Positions 1 to 9,451 of a stretch of 60,844 bases of DNA are shown in pieces. Position 1 is the first letter of the stretch. Each line of letters begins with the position of its first letter. A model generated the notes under the pieces. It was not told where the DNA came from. It made no database searches and saw nothing but the letters and a program-made list of their open reading frames with translations. Source of the DNA: Luteimonas aestuarii. GTDB lineage: Bacteria > Pseudomonadota > Gammaproteobacteria > Xanthomonadales > Xanthomonadaceae. The translations under genes and the position numbers were made by a program. The DNA lies in contig NZ_SMTF01000019.1 in the NCBI RefSeq assembly GCF_004357985.1, positions 1-60,844 of the forward strand, written 5' to 3'.

Positions 1-45
1 CGTTCGGCCTCGACGCGTTCGGCCTCGACGCGTTCGGCCTCGGCA
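1..45 (-). repeat. 15-bp tandem repeat inside chpA coiled coil
   Basis: Three consecutive copies of CGTTCGGCCTCGACG (plus strand), the last diverging in its final bases. On the coding strand they encode a five-residue E-R-V-E-A unit in an Ala/Glu-rich segment. The array reaches base 1, so the true copy number is unknown. Confidence 0.85.
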
Positions 46-3000
46 GCCTCTGCCTCCTGACGCTCGAGCGCGAGCAGCTCGGCCTCAAGTTGCGCCAGTT
101 CGAGGCGCTCGGCTTCAGCCGCTGCTTCGCTGGCCTTGACAGCCGAGAGACGTTCCGCTTCAAGCCTTTCGTTCTCGAGGCGGAGCATGTCTTCATGCTC
201 CTGCGCCCGCAATGCAGCGATTCGATCGGCCTCGGAAGGTTCGGCCTCGACCGAAGCCGTCACATCGTCATCCGTTATCGGGACATCCGTGTCGCGCCCG
301 ATCAGGTCGCCATAGGCGCTCAGATCGTCCGTAGTCAGGTCGTCTGTGGTCAGCGCCTCGGCGCCGCCCGGCGTGGCGATGCGTTCCTCGCCCACCTCGG
401 CCAGCATGCCTGCTTCTTCGGCCATCGTCGCTGCAGGCTTGGCTTCCGGCAGGCTGTCGCGCAAGGCCACCAGGCGCGCAGCCAGCGCATCGCGCAGCGG
501 CAGCGCCGGTGCCGGCGCATGCAACGCAACCACGGTGTCGCGCACCACGTCGGCCAGCTCGGCAATCGCCGCAACACCCTCGTCGCTGGCCGGCCCGGCC
601 GACGCCAGCAGGCGACGCGCGTAGCTCTCCGATGGACCGAGGATGCCGTTGACGACCGGCACTTCGGTCATCGCGAATGCACCGTTCATGGTGTGCAGCG
701 CGCGCAGCAACGGATCCGTGCCCAGGGCATCGCCAGCCTTCGCGCCGGCGACCCAGGCGTCGACGGTAGCGAGGTGGCCGGTCACCTCGGCATCGAGGAT
801 CTCCAGCAGCAGGGCATCGACCTTGGCCGGCACGGTTTCGACGGCCAAGGCGCCCGCAGCCCCCTGCCCACGCGCTGCAGGCGGTGCCGGCAGGCCGTCG
901 TCGCCAGCGGCGATGCGATCGGCATCGACCTGCATCGCCTCAAGGTCGCTGGACACGCCACCGTTGCCGCGCAGTGCGGCAAGCAGCTCGGGCAGCGTGT
1001 AGAACGCCTGGTCGACCATGGCAACCACGGCAGCGCTGGCCGGACGGCTTCCGTCGAGCACGCGGTTGAGCATGCTCTCGATCTTCCAGCTGAACTCGCC
1101 CAGCATCCTGGCGCCGACCAGACGCCCACTTCCCTTGAGCGTGTGGAACACACGCCGGATCGGACGCAGGCGTTCAAGATCGTCTGGTTGCGCGCGCCAG
1201 TGCGGCAGCATGCGGTCGAGGTTGTCGATCTCTTCCGCGAATTCCTCCAGGAAGACTTCGCGGATCTCGTCGTCGATGTCGTCGCCCGTGTTCTCGAATC
1301 CACCCGCAGCCGTTCCGCCGACGGGGGCCGCGGCGCGAGGTTCGAAACTCGTTTCGATTGCCTCCGGCCCGGCGTCGGCGACAGGGCTTGCCGGCTCGGA
1401 CCCCCGCGTCCCGGCCGCGATCGACGTGGCCTCGGGCTCGCCGGCGTCGGCGATCGACGCCAGTGCCGGCGCCTGTTCGAGCTGCGCCGGAGCCGGAGCC
1501 AATGCGGCTTCCGGCAACGGCCAGTAGCCCAGCGACTCCAGGCTGGCGCGGGTGATGTCCAGGATCTCGTTGCGGTTGGCGCGCTGTTCGCCCAATGCTT
1601 CGAGGTAATACTCGAGGCTGGCCAATGCATCGGCGAGGGTATCGAGCTGCCTCCCGTTCGGCACGCGTCGACGCGCGATCAGCTCGCTGCGTGCATAGCG
1701 CTCGACCCCGGTGACGTAATCGGCGGGCAGCTGCAGTTCCAGCATGCGCAGCGCACCCGAGACTTCCTGCAGCAGGCGAGGCACTTCGACCAGCTCGTCA
1801 TGGCTCCAGCTGGTTTCGACGAACGCCACCAGCGCCTGGCGTGCGTCGGAGAAATTGGCGATGGCTTCGCGGACGATGGTCTCGACCACCTTGTGCGCCT
1901 CGCCCGAGAACAAGTCGTCCTTTTCGCCTCCTTCGACATCGCCGCCGCCCAGGCGCGCGACCTGGTCGTCGAGCGTGGCATCGACGTACAACAGGGCACC
2001 GGCCACGTCGAGCAAGGCATCTTCGTCGGCGGGCAGGTCGCGATTGACGATGCCGTGCATGGCATCGCGCTGCTGCTGTACCACGTTGCGCGCCACGCCA
2101 AGGCCGAGCATGCCGAGGGTATCGGCGACGCGGGCCAGCGCCTCGATCTGGGGCTGCAGCGCGGACACATCGTCGGCACCGGTGCGCAGGTGCAGGTCCA
2201 GCGCATCCTTGACCCGCAGCAGGTCTTCCTTCACTGCGGCGGACACCGTGTCCAGCAACGCTCGGTTTCGACCGGTCAGGCTGCCACGTGCGTGGTCGAG
2301 CTCGGATTCGCTCGGGGCTTCGATCGCCAGGTCGAAGGTGTCACGCAATTCGGCCAGCGCCGGATGGTCTCCTTCGTGGTGGGCGACGTGATAGAGCAAC
2401 TGGCGCGTGGGCTCAAGCGCGGACTCGCTGCGCGGCATCCCGAAGCCATCCTCGAATGCGCGGCGCGATTCGCGCTCTACGCCGGCGAACACATCGCGCA
2501 GGGCTGCGGACGGCGGCATTGCGCCATCGGCCATCGCCCGCAGGACGCGCGAAGACACCCACAGCATGCGCCGAGTCGGGACCGGCTGCACGTGCGGCAG
2601 CAGGTCGTCGATGGCGTCGGCCAACAGTGGCGGCGGCGGATTCGATGCGTCGCTCCAAACCTGGATGGCTTCGCGCAGTTTCGACAGCCGCGGCATGGCC
2701 TCGTCATGGCGCGACGGGCCATTCGCGGCGACCGCAGGCGGCACCGAAGCCGGCAGCGGTCGCTCGAGATCCGGCGCGAACAGCACGCTTTCGCTCAGGC
2801 CGCCTTCGTCCCGCGCCGCGCGCAGCTCGTTGAGCAGCGGCAGCAGCACGATGGGAATGTCCTTGTGGCCGCTCTGCAACCGCTCCAGGTAGTCGGGCAA
2901 CAGCACGACGCCGCGCATCAGTGCCGCGCACGCAGCGTCCCTATCGTGCGCGCGCCCGTCCTGCAGCGCTTGCGCCAGCAGTTCCATTTCCTCGGCCACC

Positions 3001-3203
3001 ATCGCAGGCGCGTACAGCTCCACCATGCGCAGCGTGCCCTGCACCTGGTGCAGGAAGCTCGCGCAGAAGCGCATGTGGCTGGGGTCGGCGGGATCGTCGA
3101 CGTACGCTTCCAGCTCGAGTTTCGCCTGGCGCAGTGTTTCGTCGAGCTCGGGTTTCACCCAGCCCAGTGCGGTGTGTTCGATGGCTTCGCGCAACGCAGT
3201 CAT
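1..3203 (-). CDS. chpA: ChpA/PilL-type chemotaxis histidine kinase, N-terminal part (runs off left edge)
   Basis: Cytoplasmic hybrid CheA-like kinase of the Pil-Chp system that controls twitching by type IV pili. Only the first 1067 codons are present; the reading frame stays open to base 1, so the catalytic and receiver domains lie outside. Residues 1-110 are a degenerate Hpt-like helical bundle ([13 protein letters not shown]52). A canonical Hpt with [13 protein letters not shown] has its histidine at residue 687, and a second module has [10 protein letters not shown] with H837. Between them is an acidic, Ala/Pro-rich linker. The visible end is an Ala/Glu-rich coiled coil with a 15-base tandem repeat. 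The ATG at 3203 follows a GGGGGT-type ribosome site and comes 79 bases after pilJ. Pil-Chp membership is secure from pilGHIJ upstream; the full architecture is inferred from the family. Confidence 0.9.
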   Translation of the reverse strand, partial: MTALREAIEHTALGWVKPELDETLRQAKLELEAYVDDPADPSHMRFCASFLHQVQGTLRMVELYAPAMVAEEMELLAQALQDGRAHDRDAACAALMRGVVLLPDYLERLQSGHKDIPIVLLPLLNELRAARDEGGLSESVLFAPDLERPLPASVPPAVAANGPSRHDEAMPRLSKLREAIQVWSDASNPPPPLLADAIDDLLPHVQPVPTRRMLWVSSRVLRAMADGAMPPSAALRDVFAGVERESRRAFEDGFGMPRSESALEPTRQLLYHVAHHEGDHPALAELRDTFDLAIEAPSESELDHARGSLTGRNRALLDTVSAAVKEDLLRVKDALDLHLRTGADDVSALQPQIEALARVADTLGMLGLGVARNVVQQQRDAMHGIVNRDLPADEDALLDVAGALLYVDATLDDQVARLGGGDVEGGEKDDLFSGEAHKVVETIVREAIANFSDARQALVAFVETSWSHDELVEVPRLLQEVSGALRMLELQLPADYVTGVERYARSELIARRRVPNGRQLDTLADALASLEYYLEALGEQRANRNEILDITRASLESLGYWPLPEAALAPAPAQLEQAPALASIADAGEPEATSIAAGTRGSEPASPVADAGPEAIETSFEPRAAAPVGGTAAGGFENTGDDIDDEIREVFLEEFAEEIDNLDRMLPHWRAQPDDLERLRPIRRVFHTLKGSGRLVGARMLGEFSWKIESMLNRVLDGSRPASAAVVAMVDQAFYTLPELLAALRGNGGVSSDLEAMQVDADRIAAGDDGLPAPPAARGQGAAGALAVETVPAKVDALLLEILDAEVTGHLATVDAWVAGAKAGDALGTDPLLRALHTMNGAFAMTEVPVVNGILGPSESYARRLLASAGPASDEGVAAIAELADVVRDTVVALHAPAPALPLRDALAARLVALRDSLPEAKPAATMAEEAGMLAEVGEERIATPGGAEALTTDDLTTDDLSAYGDLIGRDTDVPITDDDVTASVEAEPSEADRIAALRAQEHEDMLRLENERLEAERLSAVKASEAAAEAERLELAQLEAELLALERQEAEAAEAERVEAERVEAE

Positions 3204-3282
3204 CGCGCACCCCCCATCGGGAGGGCACGCGCCTGTTGGCGGCCGGCGACGATCCGATTCATCAACGCTCCCGTCCGCGCGA

Positions 3283-5304
3283 TCAGGCCGGCAGCTTGAA
3301 GTCGGCGACCGATCGACGCAGGTCCGCCGCCAGTTGCGCCAGGTTGCCGATCGACTCGGCGGTCTGGTTCGCGCCCTGCGAGGTCTGCGAGGTGATCTGC
3401 TGGATCGTGTTCATCGTCTGGGTGATGTTGGCCGCGGCGCCGGACTGCTGCTGCGCCGCGGTGGAGATGCCCTGGATGAGGCCCGACAGGTCGGACGACA
3501 CCTTTTCGATCTCGCCCAGTGCGGTACCGGCGTCTTCGGCCAGTCGTGCACCCGCGACCACTTCCGAGGTCGTCTGTTCCATCGAGCTGACCGCTTCGTT
3601 GGTGTCGGACTGAATCGTCTGCACCAGCGTCTCGATGCGCTTGGTCGCGTTGGACGCGCGTTCGGCGAGCCGCTGCACTTCGTCGGCCACCACCGCGAAC
3701 CCGCGGCCGGCTTCACCGGCGGATGCCGCCTGGATGGCGGCGTTCAGCGCCAGGATGTTGGTCTGCTCGGAGATGTCGTTGATCAGTTCCACGATCGAGC
3801 CGATTTCCTGCGAGCTTTCGCCCAGCCGCTTGATGCGCTTGGAGGTTTCCTGGATCTGGTCGCGGATCGAGTCCATGCCGGCGATCGTCTCGCGCACCAC
3901 GCCCGCGCCCTTGGTCGCGATCTGCACCGAGCGTTGCGCCACGTCGGCCGATTCCGCGGAGTTCTTCGACACCTGGTCGATGCTGGCGGCGATTTCGTTG
4001 ATGCGATCGGACGCGGAGTTGATTTCCTGCGCCTGGTGTTCCGCGGCCTCGGCCAGGTGCATGGCGGTGGCCTGCGTTTCCTGCGCGCTGGACGCCACCT
4101 GCACCGAGGTGTCGTTGATCGTCTGCACCAGGCTGCGCAGCTGTTCGACGGCGAAGTTGATCGAGTCGGCGATGGCGCCGGTCATGTCCTCGGTCACCGT
4201 GGCCTTCACCGTCAGGTCGCCTTCTGCCAGCGATCCCATTTCGTCCAGCAGGCGCATGATCGCCTCCTGGTTGCGGTTGTTGAGTTCCATCGTGCTTTCG
4301 AACCGCTCGCGCTGCGCGCGGTTCAACGACCACAGCAGGCCACCGATGGCGAGGATGGCCAGCAGGCCGCTGACGATCGAGATCCAGATGTTGCCGAGGA
4401 TGCTGGTGTCCTTCAGCGAGCCGAAGGCGGTGAACGCGGAGAACAGGCTCTGGCTGTCGGACAGCAGCTTGTCGGAACCATCGGTCAACGAGGCCGCCGA
4501 GGCCTGCGCGCGGAACAGTTCGCCGGAACTGGCGAGGATGGCATCCAGGTCCGCTTTCATCGCCTCCCATTGCGTCGTGGCCTGGCCGAGCGCCGCGACG
4601 GCACCGCTGTTGCCCAGTGGCTGCACGTTCATCGCCTCGTCGCCCGAGCGCAGGCCCGCAAGCACCTGCTCGAACACGCCGGCGTCGCGTGCCAGCGCGT
4701 CGCCGGAGATCGTCGCGCCGGCACCACCGGCCTGGATCTCGGTCACGCGGCGCGCCATGTTGCCGGCCAGCACCACCTGGCGCAGCGCGATGTAGATCTG
4801 CGAGGCTGGCGAACCGCTGGCCGACATCGCGCGCACCACTTCGTCCAGCTGCGCCTGCAGTTGCGGCACGCTCTGCGCGAAACGGTTGGCGTTGCCCGCC
4901 AGGCCCAGCACCGCCTCTTCGCTGGCGATCAGCTGGTTGGCATTCTCGGCCAACGGTGCCCAGGTCTGGGTGACCGTAGCGATGGGGCCGGAGACGTCGG
5001 GCGCGTCGCCGAAGTTGGCGTTGAGCTGCTGTACGTCGCCATCGATCTGCGCCTTGGTCTGGCGGAATGCCGCGAACGCCTCGGCGTTGCCGGCCACGGC
5101 CTCGCGGCCCTGGTTGGCCAGCCGCTGCGAGTTCACCTGCAGGCTGGAGGCCGCGGTACTGGCGCCGCCCAGGCGCGCCGCCTTCCAGCCGGCATACCCG
5201 GTATTGGCGCCGAAGATCACCAGCAGGGTGACCAGCACGACCACCCAGAAGTTGGTGCCGAGGGTACGACCCCTGCCGGCGATGCTGTCGATGACGGTGC
5301 TCAT
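3283..5304 (-). CDS. pilJ: PilJ, methyl-accepting transducer of the Pil-Chp system
   Basis: Inner-membrane chemoreceptor that feeds the ChpA kinase. The 673-residue protein has a first membrane segment at about 18-36 ([13 protein letters not shown]), a helical periplasmic sensor region of the PilJ type, a second membrane segment at about 300-322, a HAMP-like region, and a long cytoplasmic signalling coil. The hairpin tip around residues 500-545 contains [11 protein letters not shown] and [12 protein letters not shown], as in other MCPs. The ATG at 5304 has an AGGGGAA ribosome site. It lies 44 bases after pilI and 79 bases before chpA. No pilK methyltransferase gene intervenes, unlike the Pseudomonas order. 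Confidence 0.95.
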   Translation of the reverse strand: MSTVIDSIAGRGRTLGTNFWVVVLVTLLVIFGANTGYAGWKAARLGGASTAASSLQVNSQRLANQGREAVAGNAEAFAAFRQTKAQIDGDVQQLNANFGDAPDVSGPIATVTQTWAPLAENANQLIASEEAVLGLAGNANRFAQSVPQLQAQLDEVVRAMSASGSPASQIYIALRQVVLAGNMARRVTEIQAGGAGATISGDALARDAGVFEQVLAGLRSGDEAMNVQPLGNSGAVAALGQATTQWEAMKADLDAILASSGELFRAQASAASLTDGSDKLLSDSQSLFSAFTAFGSLKDTSILGNIWISIVSGLLAILAIGGLLWSLNRAQRERFESTMELNNRNQEAIMRLLDEMGSLAEGDLTVKATVTEDMTGAIADSINFAVEQLRSLVQTINDTSVQVASSAQETQATAMHLAEAAEHQAQEINSASDRINEIAASIDQVSKNSAESADVAQRSVQIATKGAGVVRETIAGMDSIRDQIQETSKRIKRLGESSQEIGSIVELINDISEQTNILALNAAIQAASAGEAGRGFAVVADEVQRLAERASNATKRIETLVQTIQSDTNEAVSSMEQTTSEVVAGARLAEDAGTALGEIEKVSSDLSGLIQGISTAAQQQSGAAANITQTMNTIQQITSQTSQGANQTAESIGNLAQLAADLRRSVADFKLPA

Positions 5305-5348
5305 GGTGTTCCCCTGTCCTGCAGTTCTTATTTATGTACGTTGGCGGC

Positions 5349-5894
5349 TCAGGCCGCGGCTTGTCGGAATTCCGGCGTCCGGCTCAACTTGTCCAGGCTG
5401 AACACCCCCCAGGTGTCTTCGCCCAGCCGGTACGCCCTGTCCACGAGGTGTGCGTAGCGGCCTTCGGCCACGTCCTCGCCAGTGGTCTCTTGTGCTTCAT
5501 GGAAACTGCGCTGGCCATACAGCTGGTCGATGGTGACCGCGACGTCGCCATCGGGCTGGCGAACGATCAGCACGCGCTGCCCCTCGTGCAGGACAGTGCG
5601 CTCGCCCTCGAGGAACTGCTTCAGGTCCACGATCGGCAGCAGGTTGCCGCGGATATTGGCCACGCCCAGCATCCACGGCTGGGCTCCGGGCACCGGCGTG
5701 ACCTGTGGCATCGGCAAGATCTCGACCACCTCGTCGAACGACGACGCCAGCCGCCGCTTGCCGATGCGATAACCCACGCCACGCCACAGCCCCGGTGCGT
5801 CCAGCTGCTCCGGCAGGCCCGCGACATGCGCCAGGCTGCGCCGTTCGTAGTCGACCAGCAGTTCGAACGGCGTCAGTGGCGCAGGCTTCGCCAT
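5349..5894 (-). CDS. pilI: PilI, CheW-like coupling protein
   Basis: Adaptor expected to couple the PilJ receptor to the ChpA kinase. The 181-residue protein starts MAKPAPLTPFELL and has a CheW-type fold with PWMLGVANIRGNLLPIVDL in the middle. The start is fixed by context: its ATG shares one base with the TGA of pilH (TGATG), which implies translational coupling. A longer open frame to 6140 only overlaps pilH and is not used. Typical single-domain CheW length. Confidence 0.93.
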   Translation of the reverse strand: MAKPAPLTPFELLVDYERRSLAHVAGLPEQLDAPGLWRGVGYRIGKRRLASSFDEVVEILPMPQVTPVPGAQPWMLGVANIRGNLLPIVDLKQFLEGERTVLHEGQRVLIVRQPDGDVAVTIDQLYGQRSFHEAQETTGEDVAEGRYAHLVDRAYRLGEDTWGVFSLDKLSRTPEFRQAAA

Positions 5895-6259
5895 CACGCC
5901 CCCAGCAGCTGGTTGATCTGGTCGATCAGGTCGCCCTCGCTGGGCGGCTTGACCAGGTAACCCTTCGCGCCCTGGCGCATGCCCCAGGCGCGGTCGGTGT
6001 CCATGCCCTTGGTGCTGACGATGACCACCGGGATTTCCTTGGTATCGCTGTCGCGCGACAGCGCACGCGTGGCCTGGAACCCGTTCATGCCAGGCAACAC
6101 GACGTCCATCAGCACCAGGTCGGGGCGCTCGCGCTTGCACGCCTCGATGCCGTCCTCGGCGCTGGCCGACGACAGCACGATGTGGCCGTTGCGCTCCAGC
6201 ACCTGGGTGAGCACGGCGGTGTCGGTGGGGGAATCCTCGATCAGCAGGATGCGGGCCAT
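5894..6259 (-). CDS. pilH: PilH, single-domain response regulator
   Basis: CheY-like receiver of the Pil-Chp system; in the family it acts with PilG to set pilus extension and retraction. The 121-residue protein has the acidic pair E8/D9, phosphoacceptor D52 in LVLMDVVLPGMNG, S82/T83 and K104 (YLVKPP). There is no output domain. It lies 16 bases after pilG and overlaps pilI by one base. Confidence 0.95.
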   Translation of the reverse strand: MARILLIEDSPTDTAVLTQVLERNGHIVLSSASAEDGIEACKRERPDLVLMDVVLPGMNGFQATRALSRDSDTKEIPVVIVSTKGMDTDRAWGMRQGAKGYLVKPPSEGDLIDQINQLLGA

Positions 6260-6275
6260 GGATGCGGGTTCCCGG

Positions 6276-6680
6276 TCAGGCGTTGTTGACGTGCGTGCGG
6301 ATCGCGTCGAGGAGCTCCTCGCGCGTGAACGGCTTGGTGACGTACTGCTCGGAGCCGACGATGCGCCCGCGGGCCTTGTCGAACAGCCCGTCCTTGGACG
6401 ACAGCATGATCACCGGCGTGTGCTTGAACACCTGGTTGTTCTTGATCAGCGCGCAGGTCTGGTAGCCGTCCAGGCGCGGCATCATGATGTCGACGAAGAT
6501 GATCTGCGGGCGCTGGTCGGCGATCTTGGCCAGCGCTTCGAACCCGTCGGTCGCGGTCACGACCTCGGCGCCCTCGCGCTTGAGCAGGGTTTCGGCCGTG
6601 CGCCGGATGGTCTTCGAATCGTCGATGACCATGACCCGCAGCCCATTGAGGCTACCGGCGCGAACTTCGTCTTGCGTCAT
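6276..6680 (-). CDS. pilG: PilG, single-domain response regulator
   Basis: First gene of the operon and a CheY-like receiver of the Pil-Chp pathway. The 134-residue protein has acidic residues D20/D21 (VIDDSKTIRR), phosphoacceptor D64 in IIFVDIMMPRLDG and the conserved lysine in YVTKPFTREE. The ATG at 6680 is preceded by GGGGGAAAG and, further upstream, by a good sigma-70 promoter. The divergent neighbour is gshB, an arrangement usual for xanthomonads. Confidence 0.95.
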   Translation of the reverse strand: MTQDEVRAGSLNGLRVMVIDDSKTIRRTAETLLKREGAEVVTATDGFEALAKIADQRPQIIFVDIMMPRLDGYQTCALIKNNQVFKHTPVIMLSSKDGLFDKARGRIVGSEQYVTKPFTREELLDAIRTHVNNA

Positions 6681-6733
6681 TTGTCTTTCCCCCGGGCGTG
6701 GCGCTCGTCACTGCCGGCGCCACTGCAACCGCC

Positions 6734-6764
6734 GTTATACCCCAGCCCGCCGCAACACTGTCAA
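6734..6764 (-). promoter_or_regulatory. Probable sigma-70 promoter of pilG operon
   Basis: Reading the minus strand, a perfect TTGACA (6759-6764) is followed after 18-19 bases by GTATAAC (6734-6740). This lies 54 bases upstream of the pilG start and is the best promoter-like pair noticed in the window. It should drive the whole Pil-Chp operon. Confidence 0.65.
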
Positions 6765-6862
6765 GCGGCCTTTAGGAAGACTGCGCAAGCCGTCGAATTT
6801 GCGGGATTCGGGGTGTGTCCCGGACTGATAACATTTGTCGCAAAGTGCCGCAGGTGGTTCAA

Positions 6863-7810
6863 ATGCCGTTCGATGTCATCGTGGTGATGGACCCGATCGG
6901 GTCGATCAAGATCGCCAAGGATTCCACCTTCGCCATGCTGCTGGAGGCCCAGCGCCGCGGCCATCGCCTGCATTACGTGATGCCGGGGGGATTGGGCATG
7001 CGCGATGGCGAAGCGATCGCGTTGATCGCCCCACTCTCCGTCCGCGACGACCCTGCGGGCTGGTTCGAACTGGGACAGGCGTCACAGCGTGCGCTGGGCC
7101 GTGGCGACGTGGTGCTGATGCGCAAGGACCCGCCGGTCGACCCCGACTACGTGCACGACACCCTGGTCCTCGACATCGCGCACCGCCAGGGCGCGCAGGT
7201 GGTCAACGCGCCGCAGGGGCTGCGCGACCTCAACGAGAAGCTGGCGGCGCTGGCGTTCCCGGAGTGCTGCCCGCCAACCGTGGTCAGCCGCCATGCGCCG
7301 ACGCTGAAGGCCTTCGTCGCCGAGCACGGCGAGGCGGTGCTGAAGCCGCTGGACGGCATGGGCGGGCGTTCCATCTTCCGCGCGCGGGCGGGCGAGGCGA
7401 ACCTCAACGTCATCCTCGAGACGCTCACCGATGGCGGCCGCCACCTTGCGATGGCGCAGCGCTACCTGCCGGAGATCGTCGATGGCGACAAGCGCATCCT
7501 GCTGATCGACGGCAAGCCCGTGGACTACTGCCTGGCACGTATCCCGCAGGGCGACGAGTTCCGCGGCAACCTCGCCGCCGGCGGCCGCGGCGAAGGCCGC
7601 CCACTGACCGACCGGGACCGCTGGATCGCCGCGCAGGTGGGGCCGGAAATGAGGCGCCGGGGCATGCGTTTCGTCGGGCTGGACGTGATCGGCGACTGGC
7701 TGACCGAGGTCAATGTCACCAGCCCCACCTGCATCCGCGAGCTCGACGCGCAGTTCAGCATCAACATCGCCGGGCTGCTGTTCGACGCCATCGAATCCGG
7801 CGACGCCTGA
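6863..7810 (+). CDS. gshB: Glutathione synthetase
   Basis: ATP-grasp enzyme joining gamma-glutamylcysteine and glycine, the last step of glutathione synthesis in the cytosol. The 315-residue protein starts MPFDVIVVMDPIGSIKI, matching the family N-terminus, with FAMLLEAQRRGH after it and KPLDGMGGRSIF, DVIGDWLTEVNVTSPT in the ATP-grasp part. An in-frame upstream ATG at 6815 would add 16 residues with no counterpart in the family, so the 6863 start was chosen. The next gene begins 5 bases after the stop, suggesting co-transcription. Confidence 0.95.
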   Translation: MPFDVIVVMDPIGSIKIAKDSTFAMLLEAQRRGHRLHYVMPGGLGMRDGEAIALIAPLSVRDDPAGWFELGQASQRALGRGDVVLMRKDPPVDPDYVHDTLVLDIAHRQGAQVVNAPQGLRDLNEKLAALAFPECCPPTVVSRHAPTLKAFVAEHGEAVLKPLDGMGGRSIFRARAGEANLNVILETLTDGGRHLAMAQRYLPEIVDGDKRILLIDGKPVDYCLARIPQGDEFRGNLAAGGRGEGRPLTDRDRWIAAQVGPEMRRRGMRFVGLDVIGDWLTEVNVTSPTCIRELDAQFSINIAGLLFDAIESGDA

Positions 7811-7815
7811 GCCGC

Positions 7816-8694
7816 ATGCCGGTCGCCACCCCGCCTCCGCCGCCGCGTATCGGCGAACGCGAACGCCTCAGCGCGACGATGGTGCTGTCGCTGCTGCTGC
7901 ACGGCATGCTGGTGCTTGGAGTGGGCTTCGTGCTGGACGATGCCGCGCCGGTGATGCCGACGCTGGACGTGATCCTCACCGAGACCACCAGCCCGCTGAC
8001 CCAGGCACAGGCCGACTTCCTCGCCCAGGCGAGCAACCAGGGCGGTGGCGAACACGACCACACCACCCGGCCGCGCGACGCGCAGGTCGGGCACGACCCG
8101 CAACCCGAGCCGGGCGTGTCCCCGATCCAGCTGCGCGCACAGTCACCCGATGCCACGCCCCCCCCGGAGGCGCGCGTGGTCTCCAGCACGCGCGCCACCG
8201 ACGCCATGCCGATGCCGGATGCCACGCCGCAGGCGGACGACACGCCGCTGCCACGGGGGTCGGAGAAGATCGAGCGCGACCTGGAGATGGCACGGCTGGC
8301 GGCCGAAATCCATCTTCGCTCCGAACGTTACGCGCAGCGACCGAAGCGCAAGTTCGTCTCGGCCAGCACGCAGGAATACGCCTATGCCACCTACCTGCGC
8401 ACCTGGGTGGATCGCGTTCAGCGCGTGGGCAACCTCAACTACCCCGACGAAGCACGCCGCAGGCAACTGTCCGGCGAACTGGTGATCAGCATCGCGATCC
8501 GTCGCGATGGTTCGGTCGAGCGTGCGGAGATCCTGAAGTCCAGCGGCACGCGGCTGCTGGACGACGCCGCACTGCGGATCGCGCGACTGGCCGAACCGTA
8601 TCCGCCGCTGCCGCGCACCGACGAGAACATCGACGTGCTGCACGTGACCCGGACGTGGCAGTTCCTGCCGGGCGGGACGATGCTGGACGATTGA
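7816..8694 (+). CDS. TonB-family energy transducer-like protein
   Basis: 292-residue inner-membrane protein. It has a short Pro-rich cytoplasmic tail, one membrane helix at about 22-42 (MVLSLLLHGMLVLGVGF), a long Pro/Gln/Asp-rich periplasmic spacer, and a C-terminal TonB fold (LNYPDEARRRQLSGELVIS onward) ending with the usual TWQFLPG-type strand. TonB proteins pass proton-motive force to outer-membrane receptors. No exbB/exbD is adjacent, so its partner and receptor are unknown; it may work with ExbBD elsewhere or have a structural role. It starts 5 bases after gshB. Confidence 0.8.
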   Translation: MPVATPPPPPRIGERERLSATMVLSLLLHGMLVLGVGFVLDDAAPVMPTLDVILTETTSPLTQAQADFLAQASNQGGGEHDHTTRPRDAQVGHDPQPEPGVSPIQLRAQSPDATPPPEARVVSSTRATDAMPMPDATPQADDTPLPRGSEKIERDLEMARLAAEIHLRSERYAQRPKRKFVSASTQEYAYATYLRTWVDRVQRVGNLNYPDEARRRQLSGELVISIAIRRDGSVERAEILKSSGTRLLDDAALRIARLAEPYPPLPRTDENIDVLHVTRTWQFLPGGTMLDD

Positions 8695-8775
8695 TTTCCA
8701 CGAATCAGGCAATGGACTGGAACCATTCCGCGCCTGGTCTTGTTGGAGATTGAACGCAAAGGCTTCAGCCTTCGG

Positions 8776-8916
8776 CGGGTTACTTTTCTTTGCTGGCCCA
8801 CTGTACGCACATCGTGCGTACGAACGGCGAAGCCGGCCCGAAGGGCGAGCGCCATAGGCGCGAGTCAAAAGAAACGAACCAAAGAAAAAAAGGCCTTCCC
8901 CCGACGGAGCTAATGA
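8776..8916 (+). repeat. Left arm of long inverted repeat
   Basis: Contains GCGGGTTACTTTTCTTTGCT, GGCCCA and, after a 67-base insertion absent from the other arm, AAAAGAAACGAACCAAAG followed by an A-run, AGGCC, a C-rich run and GACGGAGCTAA. The right arm repeats these blocks in reverse orientation. The 67-base insertion includes a perfect hairpin, GTACGCAC-ATC-GTGCGTAC (8803-8821). Confidence 0.8.
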
Positions 8917-9051
8917 TTGGCAGAAGAGCGCGTTGGGATTCTCCGGCTCGCCGTAAAGCAGTTCTTCGGTCGTGTTGATCGTTTCACGCGTGGCGACGCG
9001 TTCATCGGCGTTGCGCTGGAAGATAACGTTTGGCGCGGCTCGGTCGGAAAA

Positions 9052-9072
9052 CGCCGCACATCCTGTGCGGCG
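9052..9072. repeat. Perfect hairpin in intergenic repeat block
   Basis: Nine-base arms CGCCGCACA (9052-9060) and TGTGCGGCG (9064-9072) with loop TCC. It lies inside the long inverted repeat; no T-run follows, so there is no reason to call it a terminator. Confidence 0.6.
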
Positions 9073-9172
9073 CCTTACGGGTCTGGAAAGTGCCCGGGCA
9101 GCTCGATGAAAGGGGCAGAGCGTCAGCCTTTGATCTTCGTGACGAAGCATTGATGCTTGCAGACCCGGAGGG

Positions 9173-9228
9173 CGTCCGGCATGGATGCCGGACGTTTTTC
9201 GACAGGACATGGATGTCCTGTCGAAAAA
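9173..9228. repeat. Two adjacent perfect palindromes centred on CATGGATG
   Basis: 9173-9194 is a palindrome with 10-base arms (CGTCCGGCAT / ATGCCGGACG) around GG. Immediately next, 9195-9228 has 16-base arms (TTTTTCGACAGGACAT and its complement) around GG. A weaker relative, AAGCAT-TG-ATGCTT, is at 9145-9158. All share the CAT-NN-ATG centre. Confidence 0.85.
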
Positions 9229-9245
9229 TCCCGTCGAACCCGGCC

Positions 9246-9326
9246 AGAAACGTTAGCTCTGTCGGGGAGGGCCTTTTTTCTTTGGTTCGTTTCTTTTTGG
9301 GCCAGCAAAAAGAAATGAACCCGCCC
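9246..9326 (-). repeat. Right arm of long inverted repeat
   Basis: Reverse complement of the left arm: on the minus strand GCGGGTTCATTTCTTTTTGC, then GGCCC directly abutting AAAAAGAAACGAACC, an A-run, GGCC, C-run and GACAGAGCTAA. About 24 bases in the core (AAAAGAAACGAACCAAAG plus the A-run) are identical to the left arm. Confidence 0.8.
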
Positions 9327-9451
9327 GTTCACGGGCGGAATGCTCTTGCTTTCTTAGCCGTCCTCGGAAAACGTCATTCGTTCACCCATCTAGGAATACA
9401 AACCGCGAAAACGGACATTCGCAATCTCAGTCAAGCATGACAACGCCCCTA

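Larger units (their letters stand above)
8695..9451. repeat. Gene-free intergenic block made of dispersed repeats
   Basis: 757 bases without a convincing gene. It carries a TTCAGCCTTCGGCGGGTTAC-type stretch, two arms of a long imperfect inverted repeat (8776-8916 and 9246-9326), and several perfect palindromes between them. Short open frames here have no ribosome sites or recognisable domains. One stretch (about 8915-9030, minus) reads like a protein fragment and may be a relic; see findings. No terminator or promoter could be assigned with confidence. Confidence 0.75.

Noticed and set aside
90..3299. 1069-codon plus-strand open frame
   Set aside because: It is the codon-aligned mirror of chpA on the minus strand, Arg/His/Gln-rich, with no domain. 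Long mirror frames are expected at this G+C content.
5349..6140. Long version of pilI starting at 6140
   Set aside because: The first 82 residues lie over pilH in another frame and are low-complexity; the CheW fold starts at 5894, coupled to the pilH stop.
7816..8694. TonB-like gene as a new Pil-Chp component
   Set aside because: It is on the opposite strand from pilG and follows gshB. The neighbourhood is common in xanthomonads and gives no direct evidence of a pilus role.
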